44,366 nucleotides of DNA from UBA931 sp036825435. GTDB taxonomy: Bacteria > Pseudomonadota > Gammaproteobacteria > Burkholderiales > Casimicrobiaceae. A program made the translations under genes and the position numbers. The stretch's first letter is position 1, and each line of letters begins with the position of its first letter. The notes beneath the pieces are model-generated. The model was not told the DNA's origin, did not search any database, and worked only from the letters and a program-made list of their open reading frames with translations. The stretch covers positions 1-44,366 of the forward strand of contig DAISYG010000010.1 of NCBI GenBank assembly GCA_036825435.1. The letters are read 5' to 3'. Positions 32,902 through 41,587 of this stretch are shown in pieces.

Positions 32902-34401
32902 TCACGCTGCTTTGCTGCGCACAACCATTTCTCTTGCCGCGACTCGACCAAAAATAGTCGCGCCGCCTAGTTGGCAGCCGCCGATATAGTCGTTGTAAAA
33001 CAAGCCCCCCGCTGCGTTGCCCGCCGCGTAAAGACCGGGAATCGGTTTGCGTTCCGTGTTAACGATTTCAGCGCGCGTATTGATTTTGGGGCCGCCGAAC
33101 GTCGCCGTCATCCCGCCTTCAAACGGAAATGCGTAGAAAGGCGCTTGTTTGATGGGGTACGGTTTTTTCAACGTATTCGGCGGAACGAGTTTATCGAGCG
33201 TTTTGTTATCAAGGGCCGCGTTGTACTCTTTGATCATGGTCACGAACTCTTTTTCGGGGAACCCCGCCGCCTTCGCCAACTCTTCAAGCGTATTGGCTTT
33301 GTAGAGCGTGGTATTCAGATGAACGTATTTTTGGGCAACACCTTCCAGTTTTTTGTTTTCGCTGTTGGAATCGCAGACCTGATAAGCAATATTTTGCGGC
33401 ACCAATTTGGGCAACGCTTTTGCTTTCGCCACATAGGTTTCCGCTTCGTCGATGATCCGTTTGCCTTGCGGAGACACGACGATACCAAAACCCGCATTGA
33501 TGAGGTCGGTCGGATTGGCGTGCGTCGCGCCAACAATCGGACCACCGTGAAATTGATCCATGTTCACGAGCTGTGCACCGAGCGGCCTGGTCAGTGAAAT
33601 ATTTTCGCCAGTCACATACGGCGAGCCGCGCGTCACCAGATTCGATGCCCAACCACCCATGTACATGGTCAACATTTCGTGATTGCCGCTGAAGCCGCCG
33701 CTGGCAATCAATACGCCGCCGCGTGCGTTGTAATCTTTCAGGCCATCCGGCGTTAATGCCCGCACGCCAGTCACTTCCAGCTTGTTATTCGTCAATAGTT
33801 CAATTGCTTTGGCGTGGTACACAACAGGAATATTACGTTTCTTGATTGCCGCCAATAGTTTGCGAATCAGCATCCCGCCACCGGTCATTCCTTTCGTGCC
33901 TTCGGTATCGACTCGATGCGCCCGCGACAGAATCGGATAAACTTCCTGAGACAGTTTTTTGAACTTGACGCCGACTTCGTCTGCCAACCAATGCACAGCG
34001 TCAGCACTGTTTTCAGCGTAATAGCGAACCAGTTCGGGATCGGCATGATTCATCGACACCTTCATCATGTCTTCGTAAAAGGCATCGACGCTGTCCTCGA
34101 ACCCTTCGGCTTTCTGCATACGTGTTCCGGTAACGGCGACAGAACCCAATGCAAAAACCGAATTGCCGAACGGGTTGCCCATCTTTTCCAATACCACGGG
34201 CTTGCCGCCTCGATCATAGGTTTCAATCGCGCACACCAATCCGGCACAGCCCGCGCCGATAATAACTGCATCGAAGGTTTCGGCAGATGATTGTTCTGAT
34301 GTTGGTTTGGCGCTGGCTTCGTTGCCGAGAAGTGAAACCGCTCCGACGCCCACTGCCGCCAAGCTTCCTTTGAGAAGATCACGTCTGCTGATTTCGCTCA
34401 T
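32902..34401 (-). CDS. Tat-exported FAD-dependent reductase (flavocytochrome c flavoprotein family)
   Basis: 499 residues. The Tat signal 'SRRDLLKGSLAAVGVGAVSLLG' (about 5-26) is followed by the FAD-binding 'DAVIIGAGCAGLVCAIE' (about 44-60) and the C-terminal FAD motif 'GLYAAGNAAGGLFYNDYIGG'. It belongs to the fumarate reductase/3-ketosteroid dehydrogenase flavoprotein family and probably reduces an activated C=C bond in the periplasm, using the adjacent tetrahaem cytochrome. In fumarate, urocanate and methacrylate-type reductases a substrate arginine occurs in 'NRLGGNA'; here the corresponding position reads 'DYIGGCQ', so fumarate itself is unlikely. AAGGAGAG precedes the start. The substrate cannot be named from sequence. 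Confidence 0.88.
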   Translation of the reverse strand: MSEISRRDLLKGSLAAVGVGAVSLLGNEASAKPTSEQSSAETFDAVIIGAGCAGLVCAIETYDRGGKPVVLEKMGNPFGNSVFALGSVAVTGTRMQKAEGFEDSVDAFYEDMMKVSMNHADPELVRYYAENSADAVHWLADEVGVKFKKLSQEVYPILSRAHRVDTEGTKGMTGGGMLIRKLLAAIKKRNIPVVYHAKAIELLTNNKLEVTGVRALTPDGLKDYNARGGVLIASGGFSGNHEMLTMYMGGWASNLVTRGSPYVTGENISLTRPLGAQLVNMDQFHGGPIVGATHANPTDLINAGFGIVVSPQGKRIIDEAETYVAKAKALPKLVPQNIAYQVCDSNSENKKLEGVAQKYVHLNTTLYKANTLEELAKAAGFPEKEFVTMIKEYNAALDNKTLDKLVPPNTLKKPYPIKQAPFYAFPFEGGMTATFGGPKINTRAEIVNTERKPIPGLYAAGNAAGGLFYNDYIGGCQLGGATIFGRVAAREMVVRSKAA

Positions 34402-34701
34402 TTTTTCTCTCCTTATGCGAAAGTATCGATTGGCATATATGCATGGATAATACGCTCGATTTTTCTCATTGGATGAGCAGAGGCAAGAGAATCGCGTAAC
34501 GTTCTTTCCTAACCGTTTATTTAAGTATTATTTTTCGGGGCAGGAGGCATTACGTTTCTGCGCTCGGCGCAGGAAAGCACTAACTTCCTGCGACACATTG
34601 CAAGCTCATGAATCTTTTGTGGTTTTCGTTTTTTCGGTCTTGAGCGGCGATCTTCAACTTGCCGAAATGATTTTCATTATCCGCCGATTGCTAATACTGG
34701 A

Positions 34702-34735
34702 GGGCGGATTTTCATTTTCTGAAAGTCATCCGCCC
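34702..34735 (-). terminator. Hairpin downstream of nosY
   Basis: GGGCGGAT and ATCCGCCC form a perfect 8-bp stem around an 18-base loop, about 60 bases after the nosY stop. There is no T tract, so it is a weak terminator or an mRNA-stabilising end. The rest of 34402-34793 holds a small palindrome (CTCAT-TGG-ATGAG, 34467-34479) upstream of the flavoprotein gene and no supported gene. Confidence 0.5.
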
Positions 34736-34793
34736 GCCACAAGTTGTTGTTTGACTACCGTTTTCAATAACCATGACACGCTTTGTTATCCGA

Positions 34794-35621
34794 TCACACC
34801 AGATCTTTCCTCTTGAAAAACCAATAACCGAGCAGCAAGGTGATCGCGCCCAACATGATCGGATACAGCAGCGCATAAATAACGAATCCGGCATGTCCAA
34901 ACATTTCGAGAATGTAATAAGCTGCCGGACCGATCACGGATAGCACCGGATCAAACAAGGCAATCGCACCGACGCGGAAAACCTGAATCGGATTCAGCAA
35001 CGCAACGCTGAAGACTATTTCTTCGGCGATTACCTGCTTGATCATGAAACCGATCAGCGCGATGTCGATGAATGCAATCAGAAAAAGCCAGACAAAAAAC
35101 GCGACACCGAGCGCCATTTCCTGACTGCGCACCAGCGTGGAAATCAGAAAACCGATGCCTAGAAAAACCACGGCGGCGCTAATCAGCAATCCGGTATAAA
35201 GCAGCATCAGTTGCCACGGAAGTTCAGAGCCCTTGAGTAAACCAATCACCAGAATCAATGCCATCGCAACAATGAGCGGCACCAGAATCACCACCATGCG
35301 CCCGAAAACTTTGCCCCAATAGTATGAGCGCAAAGAAATCGGAAACGACAGCATGTATTCAAAGACGTTGTCGTCGCGATCTTTGGAAATGGTGCGAACA
35401 GTCGTGATCAGAATGAAAATCGGCAAGATGATATTGCACGCTTGGATAAAGATCAGCAACAGCCGCGTCAGGCCGGTAAAGCCCATCACGCGGCTGTCGG
35501 CAACGCCGGACGCAAAAATTGCCATCACCAGCAAAATGAATAGTGCCGAATACCCCAAAAACCATTTCGAACGAAACGATTCACTCAGGTCAAGCCTGAT
35601 CACTGAAAAAAGAGCGTTCAT
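34794..35621 (-). CDS. nosY: NosY, ABC permease for NosZ copper-site maturation
   Basis: 275 residues with six predicted membrane helices and the ABC-2 type 'RTISKDRDDNVFEYMLSFPISLRSYYWGKVFGR' cytoplasmic coupling region. With NosF and periplasmic NosD it forms the NosDFY complex that helps load the CuZ cluster. The ATG shares a base with the nosL stop (TAATG). It is the last gene of the nos operon; in Wolinella the order is nosY then nosL. Confidence 0.93.
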   Translation of the reverse strand: MNALFSVIRLDLSESFRSKWFLGYSALFILLVMAIFASGVADSRVMGFTGLTRLLLIFIQACNIILPIFILITTVRTISKDRDDNVFEYMLSFPISLRSYYWGKVFGRMVVILVPLIVAMALILVIGLLKGSELPWQLMLLYTGLLISAAVVFLGIGFLISTLVRSQEMALGVAFFVWLFLIAFIDIALIGFMIKQVIAEEIVFSVALLNPIQVFRVGAIALFDPVLSVIGPAAYYILEMFGHAGFVIYALLYPIMLGAITLLLGYWFFKRKDLV

Positions 35622-36217
35622 TACTTCCTATCTTCCGTTGTATTGCCTTCTGCCTGCGGAGCTTCCGCTTCGCTGCTATTTTCAGCTTCGCTATTCTCCG
35701 TTTCATTGCCTTCTGCTCCGTCACTCTGAGATGGGTGGCGCCCCTGAGCTTTTGCATGTTGACGCTGCTCTTTGATTTTCACAATTTCTTGCACCGCCTG
35801 ATCATAAGTCAATATTGTTTTTCCGGGCTCGACTTTGCTCTGCTGGCTGAATGCCGCGATGCCAAACGACATCGGCGTAATGTACGGCGATGCATAAATT
35901 GCTTCGCTGTGTTTGAGCCACGCCCCGTCAATCGCGTCGTTGATATAAATCACGGCGTTTTCCTGACGAACAATGTCTTTTTCCTGCAACCACAGAACCG
36001 CGCACCCGAGGTCATCGAAAAAATAGGCTTTGCCGGTTGTTTTATCGACGATCTGTGCCGAGTTGTGTGGGTCGCTCAGATGCATCACGCAGCGTACACA
36101 AACATCCTGATCCCAACGCACTTGTTGAGGCGACGTATCAATAGTCTTCTCACAAGCCACCAACGGCACGAACGCTGCCGCGATTAAAAAACGTTTCATC
36201 ATTTCAAATGCTTTCAT
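35621..36217 (-). CDS. nosL: NosL copper-binding lipoprotein
   Basis: 198 residues from the ATG at 36217, chosen because AGGAG lies 8 bases upstream; the ATG at 36223 is too close to it. The lipoprotein signal ends in 'PLVAC' (Cys22). The NosL copper site 'DVCVRCVMHLSD' has Cys40, Cys43 and Met45. NosL delivers Cu(I) for NosZ assembly. Oddity: a C-terminal tail of about 45 residues is very acidic and repetitive (for example 'EAENSSEAEAPQAEGN') and lies outside the NosL domain. It sits between nosF and nosY. Confidence 0.93.
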   Translation of the reverse strand: MKAFEMMKRFLIAAAFVPLVACEKTIDTSPQQVRWDQDVCVRCVMHLSDPHNSAQIVDKTTGKAYFFDDLGCAVLWLQEKDIVRQENAVIYINDAIDGAWLKHSEAIYASPYITPMSFGIAAFSQQSKVEPGKTILTYDQAVQEIVKIKEQRQHAKAQGRHPSQSDGAEGNETENSEAENSSEAEAPQAEGNTTEDRK

Positions 36218-36232
36218 TACCATTCTCCTTTT

Positions 36233-36874
36233 TCACATTTTCTCGTCTTTGGTCACCTGACCAAAGTCAAGCTCAATCGCACGACTAACCACACCTTCCA
36301 CCTCTTCTGTTCGGTGGCTGATGAAAATAAACGTTTTGTCCTTCATCTCCGCGCCCGACACCAATTCCTTGAAAAAGGTTCTGCTCTTGGCGTCAAGGTT
36401 TGCCGTCGGCTCGTCAAAAATCATGATCGCGCTGTCGCGGGCAAAAGCGATACTGATCAATACTTTCTGCTTCATGCCACCGGACAGCTTGAAGAACGGT
36501 TTGTGAATATGCGCATCAATGTCGAGATCGAACATCGCACAATACTCGTGAAAGCGGTTGGGCGCGCAACCGGTAATACTGGCGCTGTAATGAAACAACT
36601 CGCGAACCGTGTATTTCAACGGCGGCGGCAGTTGCGGTACAAAGGCAATATTTGTTAAAGCCTTAACGCGTTTGCGAACCGGAGAAAAGCCGTTGATAAC
36701 AACGCTTCCTTGCGTCGGCCAGTACTCGCCGAGAACGCAACGGATCAACGTCGTTTTCCCCGCGCCGTTCTGACCGATGATGATGATTTTTTCCCCGTCC
36801 GGAATGGAAAAACTGATGTCCTTCAGAATCGGTTGCCCACCCAGTTTTTTACTCAAATTCTTTATTTCAATCAC
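36233..36874 (-). CDS. nosF: NosF, ABC ATPase for NosZ maturation
   Basis: 213 residues. Walker A GQNGAGKT (34-41), signature 'KLSGGMKQKV', Walker B 'IMIFDEPTANLD', switch 'FISHRTEEVE'. It powers the NosDFY complex from the cytoplasmic side. It starts 2 bases after the nosH stop and ends 15 bases before nosL. Confidence 0.94.
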   Translation of the reverse strand: MIEIKNLSKKLGGQPILKDISFSIPDGEKIIIIGQNGAGKTTLIRCVLGEYWPTQGSVVINGFSPVRKRVKALTNIAFVPQLPPPLKYTVRELFHYSASITGCAPNRFHEYCAMFDLDIDAHIHKPFFKLSGGMKQKVLISIAFARDSAIMIFDEPTANLDAKSRTFFKELVSGAEMKDKTFIFISHRTEEVEGVVSRAIELDFGQVTKDEKM

Positions 36875-36876
36875 GT

Positions 36877-37791
36877 CTATACCAAATTTTTAAGGCGATA
36901 CGCAAAAGTCAGTCCGTTGCGATCGCACGCATCAACACAACGACCGCACAACGTGCAGTCCGTACTGGTGATATACACACCTTTTTTGTTTTCTTCGTTT
37001 TTCACGAAAACTGGCGCCAGAATCTCCGGCACGTGGCACACTGCGACGCACTTGCCACAATGATCACAAGCATCGTTTTGCGCATGAATTTTCAACGATG
37101 AAATCGGATTCAGCAAGCCATACGTCGCGCCCACCGGACAAAGTGATCGACACCACAATCGCCGCGAAACAAATATTTCCAGCAGTAACACAAACAGCAC
37201 CCAAAAGATGGAAAAGGTTGCGCCGTAAATCAAAAAACGAGAGATGATGCCAACCACGTTGAAGGTTTCGAAAATCAGAATACCCGTCACTAGGTTCAGC
37301 AGCAAAAAAATCGCCATCACGATATATTTTGCTTTGAGGTTCAACCGTTGCCGCTTTTTGATGATTTTTTTCCGAATCAGCGTCAAATGGATTTTCTCGC
37401 CGATTTCGCTGAGAAAACCATAAGGACACGCCCAACTGCAAAACAGGCGCCCACCCGTCAACATATACAAAACAGCAATCGTCGCGCAGCCGATCAAGAG
37501 GTTTACCGGAAACGTTCGATGCGCAGCGATCACCTGCAACGTGACGAATGGATCGATCAAATGAAAACCGATAAAGCGCGAGCCCACCAGCGAACCTTCA
37601 AGGATCTGAATGTCGAGGCGATAGGACAGCACGAAAAGCAACAGGCAGGCGACCATCGTCAAAAAACGATAGAAGCGCAAGCTCGGTCGCCGGCCTTTGG
37701 GCGTGTCTTTGAAAAACGAGCCCAAAAAACTTTCGCCATGATGGGCTTTCGTTTTACGCGTTAGTGGCGTGATCGGTGTTTCTGTTTTCAT
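36877..37791 (-). CDS. nosH: NosH, NapH-like membrane iron-sulfur protein
   Basis: 304 residues. About four membrane helices, two 'CxxxCP' motifs typical of NapH (CSWACP and CRSLCP), and two C-terminal cytoplasmic [4Fe-4S] ferredoxin motifs ('CDHCGKCVAVCH' and 'CTLCGRCVDACD'). In epsilonproteobacterial nos operons NosH is proposed, with NosG, to take electrons from menaquinol toward NosZ. Note that both ferredoxin motifs end in CH or CD rather than CP. The start overlaps the nosC2 stop by one base (TGATG). Confidence 0.93.
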   Translation of the reverse strand: MKTETPITPLTRKTKAHHGESFLGSFFKDTPKGRRPSLRFYRFLTMVACLLLFVLSYRLDIQILEGSLVGSRFIGFHLIDPFVTLQVIAAHRTFPVNLLIGCATIAVLYMLTGGRLFCSWACPYGFLSEIGEKIHLTLIRKKIIKKRQRLNLKAKYIVMAIFLLLNLVTGILIFETFNVVGIISRFLIYGATFSIFWVLFVLLLEIFVSRRLWCRSLCPVGATYGLLNPISSLKIHAQNDACDHCGKCVAVCHVPEILAPVFVKNEENKKGVYITSTDCTLCGRCVDACDRNGLTFAYRLKNLV

Positions 37792-38252
37792 CAGAATGAC
37801 GAGATCTCCTCAGCCAACATTTCCAATTCGGCGGGGGCGGTTTTATCAAGCAGCCCGCGCATCATGGTGTTTTTGACTTCGTTGTTTTTATACTTCATCA
37901 AAATCGCGAGGTTTTCCTCTTTGTTCTTGCCGGCGATCGATGGACCAACCGGGCCGCTGCCGTCACGCCCATGACACGCCGAGCACTTCACCAGATAGAG
38001 CTTGCTCATTTCGTGCTCTCCACTCAGGGATTGTTGGTGCTCTTTGAGTTGTCTCGCCTTTTCGTCTTCCTCGGAAGACGGTGCCGTAATCGGTTGCGGC
38101 GGCGGCGGTGCGCTTATCGTCTGATCAAACGGCTGTGCATTCTGTTTATCCGCACCGACGTCCCGCGTTCCCATCGCCTGCATGATCAAATAAACGGCGA
38201 GCACAATAACGGCGATAATGGCAATACTTCCTATTAATTTCCGCATACTCAT
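37791..38252 (-). CDS. nosC2: NosC2, membrane-anchored monohaem cytochrome c
   Basis: 153 residues. One N-terminal membrane anchor (about 6-26), a Pro-rich acidic linker, and a cytochrome c domain with CSACH at 90-94 and 'GPVGPSIAGK'. It probably carries electrons to the cytochrome domain of NosZ. It overlaps nosC1 by 4 bases (ATGA). Confidence 0.92.
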   Translation of the reverse strand: MSMRKLIGSIAIIAVIVLAVYLIMQAMGTRDVGADKQNAQPFDQTISAPPPPQPITAPSSEEDEKARQLKEHQQSLSGEHEMSKLYLVKCSACHGRDGSGPVGPSIAGKNKEENLAILMKYKNNEVKNTMMRGLLDKTAPAELEMLAEEISSF

Positions 38253-38806
38253 TTTCCTTTCTCTTCACGAACTTCCTTGTTGAATTGTGCAATTTCATCG
38301 GCCAGCGCACGGATTTCCTGATCGTCCATTTTCTGCACCAGCCGTTTCATTAATACGTTGACTTCTTTATCGGTTTTATACTTGACGATCATGTCGTACA
38401 CCTCATCGCCGCTTTTATCCAGCAATGACGGGCCGATCACACCATTGGCGTAATCGTCGTGACACGCCGAGCATTTGACGATAAAATTTTTGCTCAGCCG
38501 TTTATTACGCAAGCTTCGATGAACCGAAGCATACGGCGTATTACGCACCACAACGTGCGGCGCCACGTTTTTGGATTCTGCCGTCTCTTCGCCGCCAGGC
38601 GCATAACGAATGATGTATTCGCCCTTGGAGTCGTAACCAATAAACTGGCTTGTCGCATCTTCGGGAACGGCACCCTCCGAAATCACCGTGATCTTCCCCG
38701 GCTCTTCGGGTATGGCAGCCTCCTCCTTTTTGCTATCACACGCAACCAAAAACAACGCACACAAAGCGCAAAGCCAATATCGGTATTTAATTTCTGTGTA
38801 AAACAT
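38249..38806 (-). CDS. nosC1: NosC1, monohaem cytochrome c lipoprotein
   Basis: 185 residues from the ATG at 38806 (GAGGAAGTCC upstream). The lipoprotein signal ends in 'FLVAC' (Cys23). Haem site CSACH at 112-116, with 'GVIGPSLLDK' after it. Its C-terminal half resembles NosC2, so the two are probably paralogues. It overlaps the end of nosG by 20 bases. Periplasmic electron carrier of the nos system. Confidence 0.92.
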   Translation of the reverse strand: MFYTEIKYRYWLCALCALFLVACDSKKEEAAIPEEPGKITVISEGAVPEDATSQFIGYDSKGEYIIRYAPGGEETAESKNVAPHVVVRNTPYASVHRSLRNKRLSKNFIVKCSACHDDYANGVIGPSLLDKSGDEVYDMIVKYKTDKEVNVLMKRLVQKMDDQEIRALADEIAQFNKEVREEKGK

Positions 38807-39494
38807 GGACTTCCTCATAAGTTTTTCGCGGCAGTGTTTTGATCACTTGCGTTGGGCAAAGCTCTTCGCAAACGCCGCAGCCAACACACCGATCATGAAA
38901 GACCGGATAATTTTCCGGGATGGTGATCGCCAAATCCCGATCAGGATAGGGGCAGAGGTCGCGACACAATGTGCACGGCTCGCCAACATATGCGCGCAAC
39001 TTTTCCGCCAATTCCTGCTCAACGTCTGTCTTGTTGCCGTGCGCAATCAGCGCTTCGATCATCTCTGCGGTAACCGGTTTGTTCTGATACGCGAGACAGC
39101 CTTCTTTGTCGTCCAGCGCCGCAACGCCCATGTGCACCTGTTCCGCGGAAAAGATCGCGTGGTCGAGCGCGCCCGAAGGACACGCCAGTACGCACGGTAG
39201 CAAATCGCACAAATAGCAACCACGTTCCGCCGCCTCGATAATCGGTGTACCGACGGCAAAGCCGGTTTCCGCGTCGAGCAATTTAACGGAATGGTAGGGA
39301 CATACCTGTACGCATTGCCCGCACTTGATGCACGTTGCCAGAAAACTGTGTTCGGACAGCGCACCCGGTGGACGCAAGCGATCAACCGCATATGAACGCC
39401 CCGAGAGAACCAAGCTGCCCGCCGAAAAGCCGCCCATCGCCACCAATACGGCGACCGACAATTTGTTGAATTTGCGTCGGCTGATCTTACTCAT
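38787..39494 (-). CDS. nosG: NosG, NapG-like periplasmic ferredoxin
   Basis: 235 residues from the ATG at 39494, overlapping nosD by 8 bases. The N-terminus 'SRRKFNKLSVAVLVAMGG' is Tat-like. Four [4Fe-4S] motifs: CIKCGQCVQVCP (55-66), CYLCDLLPCVLACP, CTLCRDLCP and CVGCGVCEELCP. The partner of NosH, by analogy to NapGH quinol dehydrogenase. Confidence 0.93.
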   Translation of the reverse strand: MSKISRRKFNKLSVAVLVAMGGFSAGSLVLSGRSYAVDRLRPPGALSEHSFLATCIKCGQCVQVCPYHSVKLLDAETGFAVGTPIIEAAERGCYLCDLLPCVLACPSGALDHAIFSAEQVHMGVAALDDKEGCLAYQNKPVTAEMIEALIAHGNKTDVEQELAEKLRAYVGEPCTLCRDLCPYPDRDLAITIPENYPVFHDRCVGCGVCEELCPTQVIKTLPRKTYEEVHVLHRN

Positions 39495-40734
39495 CGACGC
39501 CCTCTTTTTCAGCCGTGATGAGAACCGGCTTTTCATCAGACGCCAATAGTTCGGGTTCGGAAAACGGCATCAACCGCGAAAGAAAATTCAAGATACCGAT
39601 CACCGGCGATGCATAGAAAAATTTCACAGCGGGTCGGTAATTCCACATACGGTCCGCGTACGCATAAACTTCGTGCGGCGTATCGCCGTATCCGTCCTGA
39701 TTGCGATCGAATCCTTCGTAAGCATCCCACGTGTTCATGTACCAACGATTCAAATCCAGACGCGATTCCGGCGTATCGTTGGCGATATCATCAATATTAC
39801 CTTTGAATGTATTGCGCTCATACAAACTGCCGAGCAGCGTGCCATGCAATTGAATGGCGACCGTGTTGTAGAGCAACTGGTTGCCCATGAACTTGTTGAC
39901 TGTTCCCGGCTGATACGGCGATTGGTCAAGATAGAAGCCGCGTGCGTTGTACATCAGAACATTATCGTCCACAACGCAATCGGAAACTTCTTTCATGCCC
40001 AGACCAATGCCGAATGAACCGGATGCGTTGATCAGCACATTATTGGAAACGGCGCTGCCGTGCGAATACATCAAAAAAATACCAACCGAATTATTCTGAT
40101 AGGTGTTACGGTGCACCATGTTGCGGTCGGCGTACATGAAATGAATGGAATAGCGCGATCCTTCGCCGAAATTTTCTTCGATGCGATTCGCACTTGAGTA
40201 CCAGAAAACATTATCGCGAACATTTGTCGTATGGTTGCCGCGAATAATATTGGAGTGGCTGTACCATAAACGAATGCCGTCGCCGCGCAAACCCGAAGAA
40301 AAGTCCTTCGAGGTAATTTTGTTGCGCTCGACGGAACTGCGGTGCGTGTTTTCAAGGTTGACGCCGAAAAGACAATCGCGCATCGTGTTGTCAATGATTT
40401 TGACCGTGTGCGAATCCTTGGCGGCGACGCAGGAGTCAATCGCCTGATGAGACTCGCCGCTACCTTCGATGATCATGTTGGTCAACGAAACGTGATTCGA
40501 CGTGATCAATACGACGGTGCCTTCTCCGTTGCCGCGAATAATGGCGTCACCATTTTCGCTGACAATGGTTATCGGTTTATTGATGGTGATCGGCCCGCTG
40601 TACACCCCTCGCCCAAGCCTGATGATGCTGCCGTCTGCCGCATTGTCGATGGCGTCCTGCAAGGGGTTGGCGTACAGCGCGGGTGCCGTTAACCATAGTA
40701 AGAAAACGAAAGCTCGTTTCGCATTATTAACCAT
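39487..40734 (-). CDS. nosD: NosD, periplasmic copper-centre maturation protein
   Basis: 415 residues. Signal peptide (about 1-22) and right-handed beta-helix repeats (for example 'HSNIIRGNHTTNVRDNVFWYSSANRIEENFGEG') typical of NosD/carbohydrate-binding folds. Works with NosFY and NosL to build CuZ on NosZ. It overlaps nosB by 8 bases. Confidence 0.95.
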   Translation of the reverse strand: MVNNAKRAFVFLLWLTAPALYANPLQDAIDNAADGSIIRLGRGVYSGPITINKPITIVSENGDAIIRGNGEGTVVLITSNHVSLTNMIIEGSGESHQAIDSCVAAKDSHTVKIIDNTMRDCLFGVNLENTHRSSVERNKITSKDFSSGLRGDGIRLWYSHSNIIRGNHTTNVRDNVFWYSSANRIEENFGEGSRYSIHFMYADRNMVHRNTYQNNSVGIFLMYSHGSAVSNNVLINASGSFGIGLGMKEVSDCVVDDNVLMYNARGFYLDQSPYQPGTVNKFMGNQLLYNTVAIQLHGTLLGSLYERNTFKGNIDDIANDTPESRLDLNRWYMNTWDAYEGFDRNQDGYGDTPHEVYAYADRMWNYRPAVKFFYASPVIGILNFLSRLMPFSEPELLASDEKPVLITAEKEGVDE

Positions 40735-41506
40735 TCTGCTTCAACCCCTTACTGCGGGCAAAGATGCCAAGAAGGCTCAATACGGAAATCACCAGAAGAA
40801 TATAAAAGCCGGTCGTCGGATACGAGTGCGTAGTGAATTGCGCCACCTTGCCGTCACCCAGCGCCGTCGGCATGAACGGTTTGACTTTGAACATTCCCCA
40901 TTCTTGCAGGTTGTGTCCATACCAGTAAAGCCAACCCGCGTAAACCGCAAAAAAGATAAATGGAATCAGCAGCGACGGAAGCAATAATATTTGCGACCAT
41001 TTGCCGTGATACATGATGAAGAGAATCATCATCAATGCAACGAACAACAAAAGGAAAGGCGATATGGACTTTTCCAGTTGTGCGCCAGCCTCCATCGGAT
41101 ACATACCGATGAAGTGATTGATTGTGTTCATTTCGTGCACGTCGCCGGAGTAGCCGTCGAAGTGGAAATAAACGGGAATTCCGTTGGGGAACGCCTCGAC
41201 CGGATAGTTGGGCGCTTCCAGCGACACAAACCACACTGGAACCGACATCGTGCCGATTTCACCTTTGCGATCAATCATTTTTTTCAGATCACCCGCCGCG
41301 CCATCGGGGGTGTACGGGCTGACATAGCGCCCGGTTTGGTACAGATTCCACATGGAGTACACATAACCCGGAATGCTCTCGATATCGTTCTTGGCAATTT
41401 TTTCCGGGACTTTATAAAAAGCAATGGACGGAATGACGAAGCAAACAAGAAGCAACAATAAAGCAAGTAACGCGTAAAGGTCGGATTTTCTCATGGCAGT
41501 CATCAT
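40727..41506 (-). CDS. nosB: NosB, membrane protein of clade II nos operons
   Basis: 259 residues. An N-terminal membrane helix (about 10-30), a periplasmic domain of about 110 residues, then three to four C-terminal helices. NosB is found next to nosZ in Wolinella-type operons; it is needed for N2O respiration there but its exact role is unclear. AAGGAG lies about 10 bases before the ATG at 41506. It is separated from nosZ by a terminator hairpin. Confidence 0.9.
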   Translation of the reverse strand: MMTAMRKSDLYALLALLLLLVCFVIPSIAFYKVPEKIAKNDIESIPGYVYSMWNLYQTGRYVSPYTPDGAAGDLKKMIDRKGEIGTMSVPVWFVSLEAPNYPVEAFPNGIPVYFHFDGYSGDVHEMNTINHFIGMYPMEAGAQLEKSISPFLLLFVALMMILFIMYHGKWSQILLLPSLLIPFIFFAVYAGWLYWYGHNLQEWGMFKVKPFMPTALGDGKVAQFTTHSYPTTGFYILLVISVLSLLGIFARSKGLKQNG

Positions 41507-41536
41507 GGATAACCGCTCCTTTTCTGTATTTCAAAA

Positions 41537-41576
41537 CAAAAAAAGGCATGTGCCCGTTCAAGAACGGACACATGCC
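41537..41576 (-). terminator. Intrinsic terminator between nosZ and nosB
   Basis: On the minus strand, GGCATGTG-T-CCGTTC, loop TT, GAACGG-G-CACATGCC, followed by seven T. Two stems (8 and 6 bp) separated by one mismatch. It starts 12 bases after the nosZ stop, so most transcripts probably end here and nosB onward is expressed by read-through. Confidence 0.9.
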
Positions 41577-41587
41577 AACTGTGCAAA

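Noticed and set aside
34469..34816. 115-codon plus-strand frame between the flavoprotein gene and nosY
   Set aside because: No Shine-Dalgarno sequence, no recognisable domain, runs into nosY on the other strand and across the hairpin at 34702. Best read as non-coding.
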